A stretch of DNA of 64,000 bases from Diadema setosum (GCF_964275005.1 NC_092688.1:20058403-20122402); one strand, 5' to 3'; shown: positions 13,701-23,932, counted from the first letter of the stretch. Numbers and translations are program-made. Notes: a model not told the origin generated them from the letters alone.

Positions 13701-16700
13701 GCTGTGAAAAAGGCCACATGCTCTAAAATTGCGAAATTTAAATGCCTAAAAATTTCCTGCTTTACAGCAACGTTTCTACACGTGACACAAATCATGCTCT
13801 TCACCCCCACTGAGAGCTCGAGGTTGTACATAATCTTCCGTGTGTACGGATAGTGACCTGTCTCTCGTTTAGAGAGTGGTCATCATTGTGCTGACCTGGT
13901 GAATTCGATCTTGTCCGTGTCGATGAAGGTGTTGACCAGCGGTGAGGTCAGTCTCTGGGCCACGGCAGCCTCCGAGGGCTGCATGCGGGAGATATCGTGG
14001 TGCGCCTGCAGCTCCAGGGTCTCGGAGTACACGGCCTGGGCATCGTGGTCGATCTCCATGAAGTCAAACCGGTTTCGATCTGGCGGGTGGAAAAAATGTT
14101 TGATCGAGAGTTTGGGTTTCTACATAAAAACTGGCACCACTCTGGTTGGCAAAAATTACATTCTCTCTATCGGTAAGATGAAGTTTGAGTGTTTTTAATT
14201 CTGTAGAATCAAAACATAATATTGTATCACATATAACAAGCAAAAATTTGCATGCTTTTATTTTCGCGCAAATTTCATATTGCCCAAAATGAGCAGAACT
14301 TCCACTTTTACAACAGCCTAAACAATTGCCAAGACAAAAAAGAAGGTGATTGAAGTTCATTGAGGATGAGTGCTGCTTTACCTTCATTTTTGAAGATGTA
14401 GCTACGACTTCCCCGCACCCAGTTCATATTCTCGAATCCTATGAGAGTTGTGTCAATCCTGACGTTGGGGCCACTCTTCCACACTCGGTACGTGTCACTC
14501 GGGCACATCCTAGACACAAGGGGCACTGCGATGTGAAAACATAAAAGAATGTACGCAACTCTTGATAGCCAATGGCAGATTTGGTCTTGATGTTTGCAAT
14601 GTGGCTGACATACGTGAGACACAGCTGTCATCTCTTGTGTGTTGATGCTATGAACAACAGCTTTGTAGAGTCTTTGAAATGTGACACACATCAGAACATA
14701 CACTTTTCTTGGGATAATAGCATTGGATATTAGATGCACATTTCCTTTGATAACCAAAACAATAAATGTTTTGTATCTTTACATCTTTTCCTGTCATAGA
14801 CAGTGACTTTCATGTAAGGTACAATGCACATACCTTGCTAGCAAATAAAGGAGATATACTATCAGATATTTTTTTTTCTCCTGCAATGTGGAAATAATGC
14901 CAAAAATGTACACATTTTTCCCTTCCAAGAGGTAACAGACAGCATAGAGCATGTTTCTGGCGTGGGGGGCATTTCATGAAGCGCTTTGTCAGTAGTTTTG
15001 TGGGTTTTTTTTTTTTTTTCTGACAAACTGTTATAAGCTCCTGAAATCCTTGCATGTGATTGGCTGAGAACAAACTTGTCTGACAAATTTGTTGGACAAA
15101 ACGTTTCATAAAATCCCCCCCCCCCCCCTTGGTTGAATGCATCTAGAGTAATCAACCCTGTTTGTGACAGGATGCCTATTTATGGCAGGGACAGTTTCAT
15201 TCACCAATAAAACAGCTATTAAGAACATCATGTGTGCTTAGTCCCACTTTAGAACACCAGCAGGAGTTACTCGCAAGTGTTATGGCAAGTGACACCTGAT
15301 TGGGCCTTTTCATCAATGAATGAAACGGCTTCTGCCGCAAATAGGCACCCTGTCCAAGGCCTGTTGCAAACAGGATTGAAATACTCTATACACGACAGCA
15401 TGACCCTCTCCTTACCCCAGCTGGTAAACTCCCACTTCATCTCCACGTAGAAGTCAGGCGCCTGACGCAGCTTCTCCAGTAGCTCGGGGATGCCCCCGAT
15501 CCTGGCCGTCGCTCGCTGGTGGTCCCGGTGCTGCAGGATGAGGTATACCAACTCCGGGTCCCCCGTACTCACTGCCTCTTGGATCACTGCCAGTCAAAAG
15601 TAAGTGCAAAGTTCACAGTTTGAGTTTCACAATTCACATGTCAGCCAGAGATCAAATCAAATGATTTATCCCACGGATATTGATCTACTGATTTAATGCA
15701 TTGTAATCACATAAAAATATATATATATTTTTTTAAATCATAAACTACTGAATTATTTGACTGTTGATCATGGAATGGAATAAGGACACAAAATGTATTC
15801 CCTATCATGCTATATCTCTATGCAGTTTAAAACCGCACAATGTTTTTCTTCATCGCTGAGCTAATCAAATGAAGTTCAATGTGCATGCCATGACGTACCA
15901 TTCTCAATAACAGCTGGCAAAAGTCATTCTTTGTTGTACTTACCAGGGGCGGATCCAGGAATTCTGTAAGGGGGGGGGGGGGGGGGGGGCAACTAATATG
16001 TCTGGTGCCACTATCGGGTTTGATTTCTTTTTTTTTTCTTTTTAAATTTTTTGTTCTTAACGAAAAATAAAGGTGGGGGGGGGGGCGTGCGCTGGTTGTG
16101 CCCCCCCCCCCTTTGTATCTGCCACTGCTTACATTTGTGTTGAGCGTTTTGTTTGTGTTTTTTAATATATTTGACATTGACGAACACTACAGGCTCTTTG
16201 TGATACTGTTTGTTAGTGTCCCCCTACCTGTCCATCCTCCCAAGTTCTCTATGGTCACATCAGCGTCGTAGCCCAGGAGAACTCGGACACACTCGATGTG
16301 ACCAAGGGTAACGGCCAGGTGAAGAGGGGTCCTGCCCCTGGGGTCTTTCTTCTCTATGTCATTCTGTATCAAGGGTCAAGAAATGAAAAGATGGTGGAGG
16401 TCAAAATCATACTATCCGGAAAGAAAATATACCAGTACAGAAAATGAGGTGTTCTTGTTGCTGTTGTTGCTGCTGTTGTTGTTGTCATTGTTGTTGGTGG
16501 TGGTGTTGTTGTTGTTGTTGCTGTTGCTTGTTTTTATTTTTTTGAATGAAAAGTAGTAAAGTAAAAGCAAACATAATCCTTTGATGAAAATACAAATTGT
16601 ATTATATGAGAATTCAGAAAGTAATGGTTGATTAATCCTAACATTGTAAGGCAAATACATTGACTTGCCAAGCATTTCAATCGGCACTCAGTAATCCAGT

Positions 16701-19149
16701 TGTAAAGTTAGGGAGTCCACTCAGGTGTAAACAATGTGCCTCAGTCTAACAGGATGACCGTGGTGACACAAAAGGGATGGGGGAGTTATGAAATCTGCAT
16801 TCATTGACAATTGTTTCCACTTTCATATTCTTTTGAGCACTTTTTCACTTTCTCCATATTCTTCATTTTACATTGTTTGTAATTTATCATCGAGGACACA
16901 TTCTTTATTAGTTATCTCAGACACATGTCAAATCTCCTTACCCATTGAGGGATGAGGATGGACTGATTTTCCTACAACACACATTTCCCATGACACCTGC
17001 CCGAGTATACTTAATTGGAAATCATCCTCAACGGGTTAAAGATTGTAAAAAAAATGTAATTCAGATCACATAGGGTCTACTCTCATGTGAAGCATCCAAT
17101 GTGATGATGATATCTATACAAAACCTTGTCAAAAATTTAGTCATTTGCAATGATGTACAAACTGTTCAATACACTATTAGCAAGATGTAAACAGAAATAT
17201 ATACGACATCGTAGAATGTATAACTCATTCTTTAATGCTGCTAATTAACCAAATACAAGTTTTTTTCAGGATCATCCATGCAGGCATCTGATATCAAATG
17301 CAGTTCAAAAAAGTATTCAAATCAAATTTTCAAGTTACAACATAGAAACTAATCATTGTGATTCTGGATATTCTAGACAACAAGTCAAAATAAAAACTGA
17401 TCTGCAGGTTGCCTAAAAAATAAAAAGTTTACATCACAAGACACGATATATTATGGTCTACAAGAGCTTGTGTCAAATTTGTTTCTCCCTAATTCTGCAA
17501 AACTTGATAGGTTTGATATAGACTCTCTTAAGGTTGTAGTATGCAGTGTTTAATTGACAATCACAAGATGTTAATTGTTCCTACATGTATGTCAGCACCA
17601 GGGCAACATCCAGTTGTTGGTACCTTCAAAACATTCAGAAGAATTAGTTGTTTCATACAATTTGCTGTGTTACTTTAAACTCACATTAGCCAAAGATTGG
17701 TACTAAATGATCACTAACATCACTTTCCACTTTTCATGAAGCGAAAATGAAAACTACTTGTAGACGGTACGTGTATTGTCGAGCTGACAATTGCAAAATA
17801 TAAGTAGGACAGTCTTTAATCTAGTAGGGTTGGACCTACTACTAATCGACCGCCTAATGTTTATTTGCTTGATAAGAATATTTAACACTGAAATTCACGT
17901 AAAAAACTTGACCTACGTGATTGAGAAAATCCAGCTCTATCAAATGCCGTTGTTCCCTTTTCGATTTGAAGTTTCAGTGCAAAAATATCGCCGACGAACT
18001 TGCGTGGCCTCGTTTCAGCTCCCCGCGGTAAATCGCGTTTTTAGGATCGACCGCTGATTTTGCATTGACAATGCACGTAAACCGAGTTGTATTGAACACC
18101 GTGTTGTACGAAGCTTTTTAGAAGCCTTTTAGAAACTTCCATAGACATTACATTGTGCTGTCATTACGATTCGGTGAAAATATTCATTCGAAATTTTGTC
18201 CTTGATTAAAACCATTAATGAAGAGTGAATTATCGCGTTTTCCCACACCATCCTAATCTACATTCAAAGCCAATCCATTTTTATGTGCTTTGCGCGCAGA
18301 GAAGTGCGTATTAAGTGTTCAGTGCGCGAATTATACGCGGTCGGTTTCAATAAGGGTGGTCGATATGTAGTAGGGCTACCATACCCGGTAATGTAAATAC
18401 ACCAACAAAGAAAAAAATGACTGTTCTAAAATGTCAATGATCTAGAAATCTTGAATTTCACACATTTTCCAAGAATGGTGACATACATTCTCAAAGACAG
18501 GTAAAGACAAAGTGCAAGTGTATCAACAAAAAAGGCCTCTTGTCCAAAGCCAACAACACTCTCTCCCTGTGCACCCACTAGCTCCATCACCTGTCCCAAC
18601 AGAAATCTTCACTGACACTGTAACACTAACAATTAGATTTATTTCTTTAACTAACGGTTAGGGCCTAAACATAATTTTACTAGATCTAGGCCTATTACCT
18701 GGTACTAATCAATGAATTTGAAACTTTCTCGTAACATGTTAGCTACAACATGATTTCATTCAAATGTTTATAATTAAATCAAATGTCTCTTCTACTTTTT
18801 TTTTTTAATATCAGCCAGACGACAATGAATTTTATTACTAATAATAGTTAAATACTGACCCTCATGGTCTCAATGCCACAGCACATGCAGTTCTAACGTT
18901 AGAGTCTTATCAGCTGTGCATCTACCCAGCCTTGACTTGAGGTTGGTATAAATGCCTGGTAGGCCTAGACATATGTAGGACTGGCAATAATGGTGATACC
19001 CTCGACATCGGGAGATATCCTCCACTCAATTCTCAGCAGTAATTTCTTACCTCTTTTTGTTGTAAGGCCTTATTCAGATCTTCCAGATGATTATGCCATA
19101 TGGCCCAATGAATAGGAAATTCCCTCGCAAAACTTGGAATTTGAGACAT
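4423..19149 (-). CDS. ANKRD13: ANKRD13-family ankyrin repeat / UIM protein, 12 coding exons, 655 aa
   Basis: Coding exons in transcript order: 19149-19051, 16363-16228, 15586-15416, 14525-14382, 14079-13896, 12380-12232, 11057-10975, 10192-9904, 9337-9116, 8449-8337, 7625-7558, 4732-4423. They sum to 1968 nt and close one frame. All junctions are GT-AG. Seen in the translation: ankyrin repeats at about residues 34-110 ([12 protein letters not shown], then [20 protein letters not shown]); a central family-specific domain at about 120-440 ([51 protein letters not shown]); and four UIM-like helices at about 508-522, 547-562, 616-630 and 640-655. Known for the family: vertebrate ANKRD13A/B/D use the UIMs to bind Lys63-linked ubiquitin on internalised receptors at the plasma membrane and endosomes. 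The length is slightly above the ~590 aa of human ANKRD13A. The start is supported by an in-frame TAG 19 codons upstream. It cannot be assigned to one vertebrate paralogue and is probably the single A/B/D-type gene. Confidence 0.95.
4756..5809. mobile_element. Tetranucleotide/DR1-rich repeat, family 3 copy A
   Basis: It starts CTAGAAATGTCACTATGGCA and ends with an inverted hairpin TGCCTC…GAGGCATAA. The inside has repeated TGACCTTTGACC strings, a GACGGACGGAC tract near 5735-5760, and CGAAAACATAATGCCTC. Copies B, C and D are at 38192-41074. It lies in ANKRD13 intron 11. Confidence 0.8.
6143..6828. mobile_element. Long inverted repeat, arms ~156 bp
   Basis: The left arm 6143-6299 and right arm 6674-6828 are complements at roughly 90% by eye; both contain AACTCCTCAAAAAAAGTTCTG in opposite orientation. 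The spacer is about 370 bp. Typical of a foldback or two-copy inverted insertion. Located in ANKRD13 intron 11. Confidence 0.8.
7289..7524. mobile_element. MITE with CATACxTGCCAAC ends and 6-bp target duplication
   Basis: The left end is CATACCTGCCAAC, the right end GTTGGCAAGTATG, flanked on both sides by CTAAAG (7283-7288 and 7525-7530). A longer relative is at 36969-37868. Confidence 0.85.
7558..7625 (-). CDS. ANKRD13: ANKRD13 exon 11 (residues 531-553)
   Basis: This 68-nt exon encodes [18 protein letters not shown] and RLLER, the linker into the second UIM. The acceptor is CAG|GTTGCC and the donor AG|GTAGAA. It enters in phase 0 and leaves in phase 2, as required by exons 10 and 12. Confidence 0.88.
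7780..7982. mobile_element. C/G-rich palindromic MITE (203 bp)
   Basis: The left end GGTGTCTTAGCCGACCCCCC is matched by the inverted right end GGGGGGTCGGCTGAGACACC. The arms are strand-biased (C-rich left, G-rich right) over about 38 bp. Located in ANKRD13 intron 10. Confidence 0.85.
8048..8285. repeat. Two-copy direct repeat (~130 bp unit)
   Basis: Words such as GTTCAAAGTAAAGTAAACA, CATCTTTC and TAAGAAGTCCA recur in the same order at 8048-8174 and 8188-8285. The copies are diverged and the second is shorter. Confidence 0.7.
8337..8449 (-). CDS. ANKRD13: ANKRD13 exon 10 (residues 493-530, first UIM)
   Basis: It encodes [16 protein letters not shown], then [15 protein letters not shown], a ubiquitin-interacting helix with the invariant Ala-x-x-x-Ser spacing (A515, S519). 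The acceptor is CAG|ACTATT and the donor GAG|GTCAGT. Confidence 0.93.
9116..9337 (-). CDS. ANKRD13: ANKRD13 exon 9 (residues 419-493)
   Basis: It encodes [19 protein letters not shown], a Pro/Ser/Glu-rich acidic linker, and [11 protein letters not shown]. The ends match human 'EIPLFHVLNARITFGN' and 'FEIPESY'. The linker is the least conserved part of the protein. Confidence 0.93.
9904..10192 (-). CDS. ANKRD13: ANKRD13 exon 8 (residues 323-419)
   Basis: It encodes [20 protein letters not shown], then [53 protein letters not shown] and VKI. This is the best conserved part of the family. The acceptor CAG|CCGGAG is preceded by only a modest pyrimidine tract. The donor is TTG|GTGAGT. Confidence 0.95.
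10284..10635 (+). mobile_element. 5'-truncated CR1/L2-type LINE, 3' end only
   Basis: The frame through 10541 encodes the typical C-terminal end of non-LTR retrotransposon ORF2: [20 protein letters not shown], then [16 protein letters not shown] and a stop. It is followed by TATGGCACTATACAAATGC and an (ATC)n tail, the usual 3' end of L2/CR1-like elements. No reverse transcriptase domain remains. It sits in ANKRD13 intron 7, sense opposite to the gene. Confidence 0.85.
10975..11057 (-). CDS. ANKRD13: ANKRD13 exon 7 (residues 295-322)
   Basis: This short exon encodes [20 protein letters not shown] and EQEAGANG. It aligns with the variable stretch 'NPLESLLGTVEHQ' of vertebrate members. The acceptor is CAG|CTGATGG and the donor GGG|GTAGGT. 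It was placed because phase 1 in and phase 0 out is exactly what the neighbouring exons need. Confidence 0.85.
11100..11293. repeat. Three tandem units of ~65-75 bp
   Basis: CTTCAGAAAACATT, CAGTATAAATGTCAGATGAAA and CTTGTGTGGATGCAT recur three times in order within ANKRD13 intron 6. The units are diverged, with small indels. Confidence 0.75.
11625..12047. mobile_element. Pogo/Tigger-like MITE (423 bp)
   Basis: The left end is CAGTTGAACCTCTCGTATCC; the right end, read inverted, is CAGTTGAACCTCTATTATCC. TA flanks both sides (11623-11624, 12048-12049), the target of Tc1/mariner/pogo elements. No transposase reading frame. In ANKRD13 intron 6. Confidence 0.8.
12232..12380 (-). CDS. ANKRD13: ANKRD13 exon 6 (residues 245-295)
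   Basis: It encodes [20 protein letters not shown], then [20 protein letters not shown], close to the family motif GFWGWRTDKxE...RTEHLT. The donor is AAAG|GTCAGA. The exon end with its donor reads AAGGTCAAAGGTCA on the minus strand, by chance a nuclear-receptor DR1-like string. Confidence 0.95.
12621..13006. mobile_element. Foldback element with CCCCTTTCAGTAACT ends
   Basis: The left end ACCCCTTTCAGTAACT is complementary to the right end AGTTACTGAAATGGGT, with further inverted GGCCAGG/CCTGGCC words inside. A fragment of the family is at 1538-1600. In ANKRD13 intron 5. Confidence 0.7.
13562..13769. mobile_element. MITE with TACTGTAA ends, family 4 copy a
   Basis: It runs from TACTGTAATACC to CTGCTTTACAG. 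The inside shares TAAATTAAAATGCATGC and TTCTTGTCTACACTA with 28876-29089 along its whole length. Confidence 0.8.
13896..14079 (-). CDS. ANKRD13: ANKRD13 exon 5 (residues 184-245)
   Basis: It encodes [20 protein letters not shown], then [20 protein letters not shown] and [10 protein letters not shown]. This corresponds to the human block with '[21 protein letters not shown]'-like spacing. The acceptor is CCAG|AT; the donor is AG|GTCAGC, phase 2. Confidence 0.93.
14382..14525 (-). CDS. ANKRD13: ANKRD13 exon 4 (residues 136-184)
   Basis: It encodes [19 protein letters not shown], then [20 protein letters not shown], the start of the central conserved domain. It enters and leaves in phase 1; the donor is GAAG|GTAAAG. 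Confidence 0.95.
14964..15128. mobile_element. Small foldback element, family 2 copy b
   Basis: G-rich then TTTCATGAAGCGC at the left; ACGTTTCATAAAATCCCC at the right. The core AATCCTTGCATGTGATTGG is shared with family 2. In ANKRD13 intron 3. Confidence 0.75.
15416..15586 (-). CDS. ANKRD13: ANKRD13 exon 3 (residues 79-136, ankyrin repeat 2)
   Basis: The acceptor CAG precedes TGATCC and the donor is TGGG|GTAAGG. It encodes [20 protein letters not shown] and on to [15 protein letters not shown], a family-diagnostic block. The repeat begins WTVIQEAV, where the vertebrate proteins usually have WTVLHEAV, so the typical TxLH tetrapeptide is altered. Confidence 0.95.
15950..16135. repeat. Repeat with long G and C runs
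   Basis: CAGGGGCGGATCCAGGAATT at about 15953 is followed by a G20 run (15969-15988), T and G runs, and a C run near 16102. The end words GGGGCGGATCC and TCTGCCACTGC suggest a decayed short element. Confidence 0.5.
16228..16363 (-). CDS. ANKRD13: ANKRD13 exon 2 (residues 34-79, ankyrin repeat)
   Basis: The acceptor CAG precedes AATGAC and the donor is G|GTAGGG. It encodes the first ankyrin repeat, with [16 protein letters not shown] followed by VRVLL and DADVTIEN. It ends in phase 1, so the Val after GWT is split across the intron. Confidence 0.95.
16455..16533. repeat. (GTT)n microsatellite
   Basis: Interrupted GTT/GCT repeat in ANKRD13 intron 1. It makes long Leu or Asn runs in translation that are not genes. 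Confidence 0.9.
16534..17824. other. ANKRD13 intron 1, unique-looking sequence
   Basis: AT-rich, no coding exon, RNA gene or repeat boundary recognised. Confidence 0.5.
17825..18383. mobile_element. Candidate TIR element (559 bp)
   Basis: The left end has CTACTACTAATCGACCGCC; the inverted right end has CTACTACATATCGACCACC (17 of 19 match). The inside is richer in CpG than its surroundings. In ANKRD13 intron 1. Confidence 0.55.
18384..19050. other. ANKRD13 intron 1, 5' part
   Basis: AT-rich sequence without recognised genes or repeats. Confidence 0.5.
19051..19149 (-). CDS. ANKRD13: ANKRD13 exon 1 (residues 1-33, start codon)
   Basis: The ATG is at 19149-19147 and the donor GTAAG follows GAG at 19050. 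It encodes [20 protein letters not shown] and the next 13 residues. This matches the family N-terminus, in which a short 'hYPLHxxVWKND' block precedes the first ankyrin repeat. Intron 1 is phase 0. The 5' UTR extends upstream and its boundary is unknown. Confidence 0.85.
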
Positions 19150-21546
19150 CACGCAAGCTGAGATAAGTGACACAGTTCCAAACGTGTTCTGGGATCTCGA
19201 ATCTATCTACTCTACATAACACACTGGCACTGCGCGTACTAGGCACCACCAACACCCATCCCTCTGGATGCTGGAGACCATAATAAACTCCGAACGGTGC
19301 CGAAGATCGACCGTATTTGATGGTTGGCCGTACTGCCCCCTCGTCAGTCAATACGTTATTTGCTTCCTGGTTCAAGCTCATGCAAGTTGTACCGCAAGGA
19401 CATTTTTGCGTAATACAGATGTGAACTACATGACGCATTGAATGGCCAGATAACTAGACGCCTTATTAAGACCCACTTAAATGTTGCGACCACCTTACAT
19501 AGCGATCAGTGAGCTGTGACATAGTCATGATATTCATTTTATTTATCTATTTTGTGTGTGTGTGTGTGTGTGCAAAAGTAGACTAGGTGTGACCTACATC
19601 TACTTCCGTGCAGGTCTTCAATCACAGGGGCCGCGGAACGTTTTTCAGTGGGGGGGGGGGGGGGGGGGGGGCTGCAAATTTCATTTGTAAGATATAAAAA
19701 TGTCATTAATATTATCATTATTATTATTATTAGAGGGAGACAGATTGAAGAAACTCACATCACCTCCACCTGTGCACCCCTTTGACTAATATCATCTTGC
19801 TTTCAATGTTTCTTGATATATGAAACTGGATGATATAGACCTACATCATCAGTTTACATTTGTCTTTTGCTCTTACTACATTTTCGTGAGTGTGATGAGG
19901 TCATCACAGTGATCTGCATTAGTAAGACACAAGTATCTAAATGATCGCTTCTTTTTTTTTCAAACATTTTCCTGGGGGTCCTGATCGTGTGACAATTGGT
20001 TTTGTTGCTTTAAAATCCATCAAATCCAGGAAATCACAATTATAGGTCCTGTATCTGGCGACATCATATTTTTTTATTTCGTTGTTTTTATTTCACAATC
20101 TCTGTTGAATCAACTCAATATAGGCTCTATATATATTTGTTTTCTTTTGGAAGTAAAATAATGAAATGCAATATTTATTTTTGAGTTTCTTAGTTCATGT
20201 ATATTATTTCTTTCTGACGCAGAATTTTCCAAAGCCTCTTATTGCTAAAATTATAACATTCTTGTTAGGCACCACATTTTAGAAGATATAGTTTCCTGTT
20301 TCTCTCTCAACACACTTGATCAAATTGTCAAATATTGTACATTTCATCCTGAATTTGTGTAATACGGATTAAATGATTTATAACCTGTTCTATCAGTATC
20401 TACTTTTTTCTCCACAATGAGATAGGCAATGAATGTTTTAGATGAAGGTGACGATAAAGTCTGCACCAAACTTCATCTACAGGACCTGATGGGTTAATAA
20501 CATCAGAGGTCAAATTTAAACACGAGAAATCGTGTCGTTTGTGTATATCATATTCAATTCAATTCGACTCATTTGTTTTCATTCTCGTTTTTCTTCCAAC
20601 AAAACATAACACAGAGTAAATCAGGAATCATATCAAAATACGTGTGAAAGATAAAAGAAAGTTAACAATTAAAAATAGAGATATCAAACACACATATACC
20701 TTTGTATAAGCATCGATCTATTTATGTATATGCAGGCAGCTATCATGTGTTACCTTTGAGTATGAATTTTAAACACAGAAACACAGAAATCAATATGAAA
20801 AATGCTTATTGCAATGATGCGGTATACACTGCAAGTTGTTGCTGATCACTGTTTATTAAGAGAGAAGGAATATAAATGTATACCCAATCTTCTGTGTCAA
20901 ACTCCTTCCCCCATCTACTCGCTCCCTAATATTATACAGATTATCATCGCACCATAATGAAAAGTATCTGTTCATAAATGGAAACAAATACACCCATACA
21001 AATACTTATAAAAGAATATAAAGAAATACATAAACATTCAACAAGACAGAGTGATATGTAGGGTCCACAGTACTAAAAACTTGACTACAAATATTGCAAA
21101 ATATTTTTACTTATAATGCCCCATATTCCCTGAATATACTGTACCGAAATGCAACGAACACCAGGATGTTATGCATTCAAACAAAAGCTTACAAAAAAAA
21201 GTTTCTTCTTTTCAGTGCTCTGAATGAACAATAGATCATGATTTTCAGTACGCAATATTGATTTAGACTCCTCGACATGGTTTTTGAACAGGTTGATCCA
21301 GATGGTCTCATTTCCAATTTCTTATTTTTTCAATACTTTCTTTTCTCCAGCAACTGCAGGCGTCCACATTAGCCGTCCATATGACGGTTTTGTTGGTGTT
21401 TTTTTTTTCTTTTTTTCTCTTTGTTGTTGCTGTTTTGTTGCTCTGTACTTGTGTGTATATGTGTGTATACGCATGCTTATCGAGGTGCACTTGCGTGTGT
21501 GCAGTGTGTGTATGAGTGTGAGTGATTGTGCCTGACTTTTTTCTGT
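19150..21546. other. Upstream region of ANKRD13 and intergenic DNA
   Basis: The first few hundred bases must hold the ANKRD13 5' UTR and promoter, which I cannot delimit. A (GT)n tract is at about 19553-19572. A G22 run is at about 19650-19671, after CGCGGAACGTTTTTCAG (a similar word occurs near 23478). The rest is AT-rich with nothing recognised; a T-rich then GT-rich low-complexity stretch is at 21398-21530. Confidence 0.5.
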
Positions 21547-21711
21547 GGCCCGTTGCATAAAACTTACCGTTGAAATTCAATGGTAACTACCGTCAAAGTT
21601 AGGCGTCACAGCCAATCAGCATCAAGGATTATAAGCTTTACCGCTAATTTGAAGACTTACCGCTAGAAAGGAGCGGTAAGTCCAGCGATAAGGGTTTTAT
21701 GCAACAGGGCA
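21547..21711. mobile_element. Small foldback element, family 2 copy c
   Basis: The ends are GGCCCGTTGCATAAAACTTA and GGGTTTTATGCAACAGGGC, inverted. The core reads CCAATCAGCATCAAGGATT, the reverse strand of the family 2 core. Confidence 0.8.
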
Positions 21712-21780
21712 CTGGAGACCTATACCCCACAAGCATCTGCTTTTCTGTAGGTTCGCCTATACAACACATTATTATCTTAA

Positions 21781-23191
21781 AGAGGAAATCCACCACAAAA
21801 ATGAATAAACTTCAAAAGAAAAAGATAAAAAAATATTCCCTTGTATATAACCTTATATAGAATGATACAAAATGACAACAATCGTATGAAAAATAAGAAA
21901 GATATGATATTTTGAAGTCTCATTTTTTTTTTCGGAAAACATTTTTTTGAAAAGCAGTCCTTACGAATTTATATTCCAATGACCGAGTTGATGATTTCAT
22001 AATCATATCCTCACAAGTTTTTATGTATATGTCATGTATGTTAATTATGGAAATTTGAGAAAATTGTCATTGTCGGCTCATACAAATAAAAATATATTCC
22101 CATACCAAGATATATCACAGTTAACATTTTGTTCTTTTTTATTTTGGGTGGTATTAAGGCAAGTTGGTCGGCCGATGCTTATCTCTCAGCTTATCTCTCT
22201 TTGTGCTGCTTACATTCAATGTTCTCTCTCATGTTTTGCACACAAATATCTAAGTAGATACATGTACCATCAGGTAGTTTGATGTTTCTTATGTTTTGGA
22301 CATGTTTTCAAGATGTTTTAATACATGCTATTTTGAGCTTGTTGCAAATTCTTGAGAATGTTGCATCGCATGTTGCTGGCTTTTGAAGATGTTGCACAAG
22401 AATTTGCAGTTGCAGCGACATGCTGAAAATTTACAATATTTCGCAGCTTATCTCTCTTTGTGTTGCTTACATTCAATGTTCTCTCTCAGGCTTTGCACAC
22501 AAATATCTAAGTAGATACCAGGTAGTTTGATGTTTCTTATGTTTTGGACATATTTTTAAGATGTTTTCATTCTATTTTGAGCTTGTTGCAAATTCTTGAG
22601 GATGTGTGCATAGCATGTTGCTTGCTTTTGGGGAAGTTGTACAAGAATTTGCAGTTGCAGTGACATGCTGAAAGTTCGCAATATTTCGCAGCTTATCTCT
22701 CTTTGTGCTGCTTACATTGATTGTTCTCTCTCATGTTTTGCACACAAGTATATAAGTAGATACCAGGTAGTTTGATGTTTCTTATGTTTTGGACATATTT
22801 TTAAGATGTTTTAATACATTCTATTTTGAGCAAATTCTTGAGAATGTGTCCATAGCATGATGCTGGCTTTTGAGGATGTTGCACAAGAATTTGCAGTTGC
22901 AGCGACATGGTGAAACCCATGAAACTGGTGGACCACCCTGTTTTTTATGTGACTGAAATATGAGATTATTTTTTTAATTCCTGTATACGAAATGAATAAG
23001 AAATTGCGAGCGCATGAAATCGTCAACTTGCTGATTTGAATGTTCATATACTGGTCAAGAAATGTTTCGACGAATTTTAAGATGTCACATCTTCCTTATT
23101 TCTTATCCTATTTTGTAATTTTTGTATCATTCTTAAGGGAATATTTTTCTCTTCTTTTGAAGTTAATTTATTTTCAGAGTGGATTTCCTCT
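21781..23191. mobile_element. 1.4-kb foldback element with ~55-bp inverted ends
   Basis: The left end AGAGGAAATCCAC and then AAACTTCAAAAGAAAAAG…ATATTCCC are complementary to 23140-23191 (GGGAATATTTTTCTC, CTTTTGAAGTTAATTTATT, GTGGATTTCCTCT). It encloses three tandem copies of a ~245-bp unit (22187-22900). No transposase frame. Confidence 0.8.
22187..22900. repeat. Three tandem ~245-bp units
   Basis: Each unit begins near CTTATCTCTCTTTGTG(C/T)TGC and contains TAGTTTGATGTTTCTTATG and CAAGAATTTGCAGTTGCAG. Units start at about 22187, 22447 and 22689. They lie inside the foldback element. Confidence 0.9.
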
Positions 23192-23668
23192 TCAGTTATC
23201 CAATATGAATGTGAAGTACTCTATACTGATTTAAATTCATTCTGTATCTAGAAACTAATGTAATTTGTGTAGAAACTTAATAAATGAAATGAAATCTTTG
23301 AACTTAATTTTTTTTTTTCAGGAGCAACCAGGGAGTCAAAATTGTCATAGTTATTTACATCGCTGACGTGGTGGAGAATTATTTTTCAAGATATACAACA
23401 GAACATGATAATAACTAAAACTTCACTCTTTACTCTTATTGATACTGTGATGCACACCCATAAGTTACAGGGCCGGTGGAACGTTTTTCAAAGTGAGGGG
23501 CCTAATGGGCCTACTAATAAAGGGGAACAGAGACGTCGATCCGTTTTCAAATGAAAATCAGCAATCTGGTAAACACTTTCGAGGGAAATATTCTTGGAAA
23601 ACTGTTAATCAAAAAGTACGAAAATGAATATTAAAGTCAATGTTATGGCTAATTGTGGTATCTGCCAC
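23192..23668. other. Intergenic DNA, little recognised
   Basis: AT-rich. GGCCGGTGGAACGTTTTTCA near 23471 resembles a word at about 19620 and may be the edge of a decayed element. Confidence 0.4.
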
Positions 23669-23932
23669 CTCTTTTTCCACGTGTGTGTCTTCACTGTGTA
23701 CTAAGTTGGATAGAGATTGTCCAAAGTGGGAGGGGAAAGTTTAATATGTTCCTTTATGATCCAATGATAACAGTAGATAACTTGTGTATATATACAATAT
23801 ATACACTCTTTTTCCACGTGTGTGTCTTCACTGTGTACTAAGTTGGATAGAGATTGTCCAAAGTGGGAGGGGAAAGTTTAATATGTTCCTTTATGATCCA
23901 ATGATAACAGTAGATAACTTGTGTATATATAC
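23669..23932. repeat. 137-bp tandem duplication, essentially identical
   Basis: CTCTTTTTCCACGTGTGTGT begins at 23669 and again at 23806. The two units match base for base by eye up to GTGTATATATACA. Confidence 0.9.

Noticed and set aside
14308-14757. The whole 149-codon minus-strand frame as one exon
   Set aside because: Only 14382-14525 is ANKRD13 exon 4; the rest is intron read-through on both sides.
16356-16687. Leu-rich and Asn-rich frames
   Set aside because: Translations of the (GTT)n microsatellite.
19091-19438. 115-codon minus-strand frame as the ANKRD13 first exon
   Set aside because: The family N-terminus is in a different frame starting at 19149, with a matching donor and phase.
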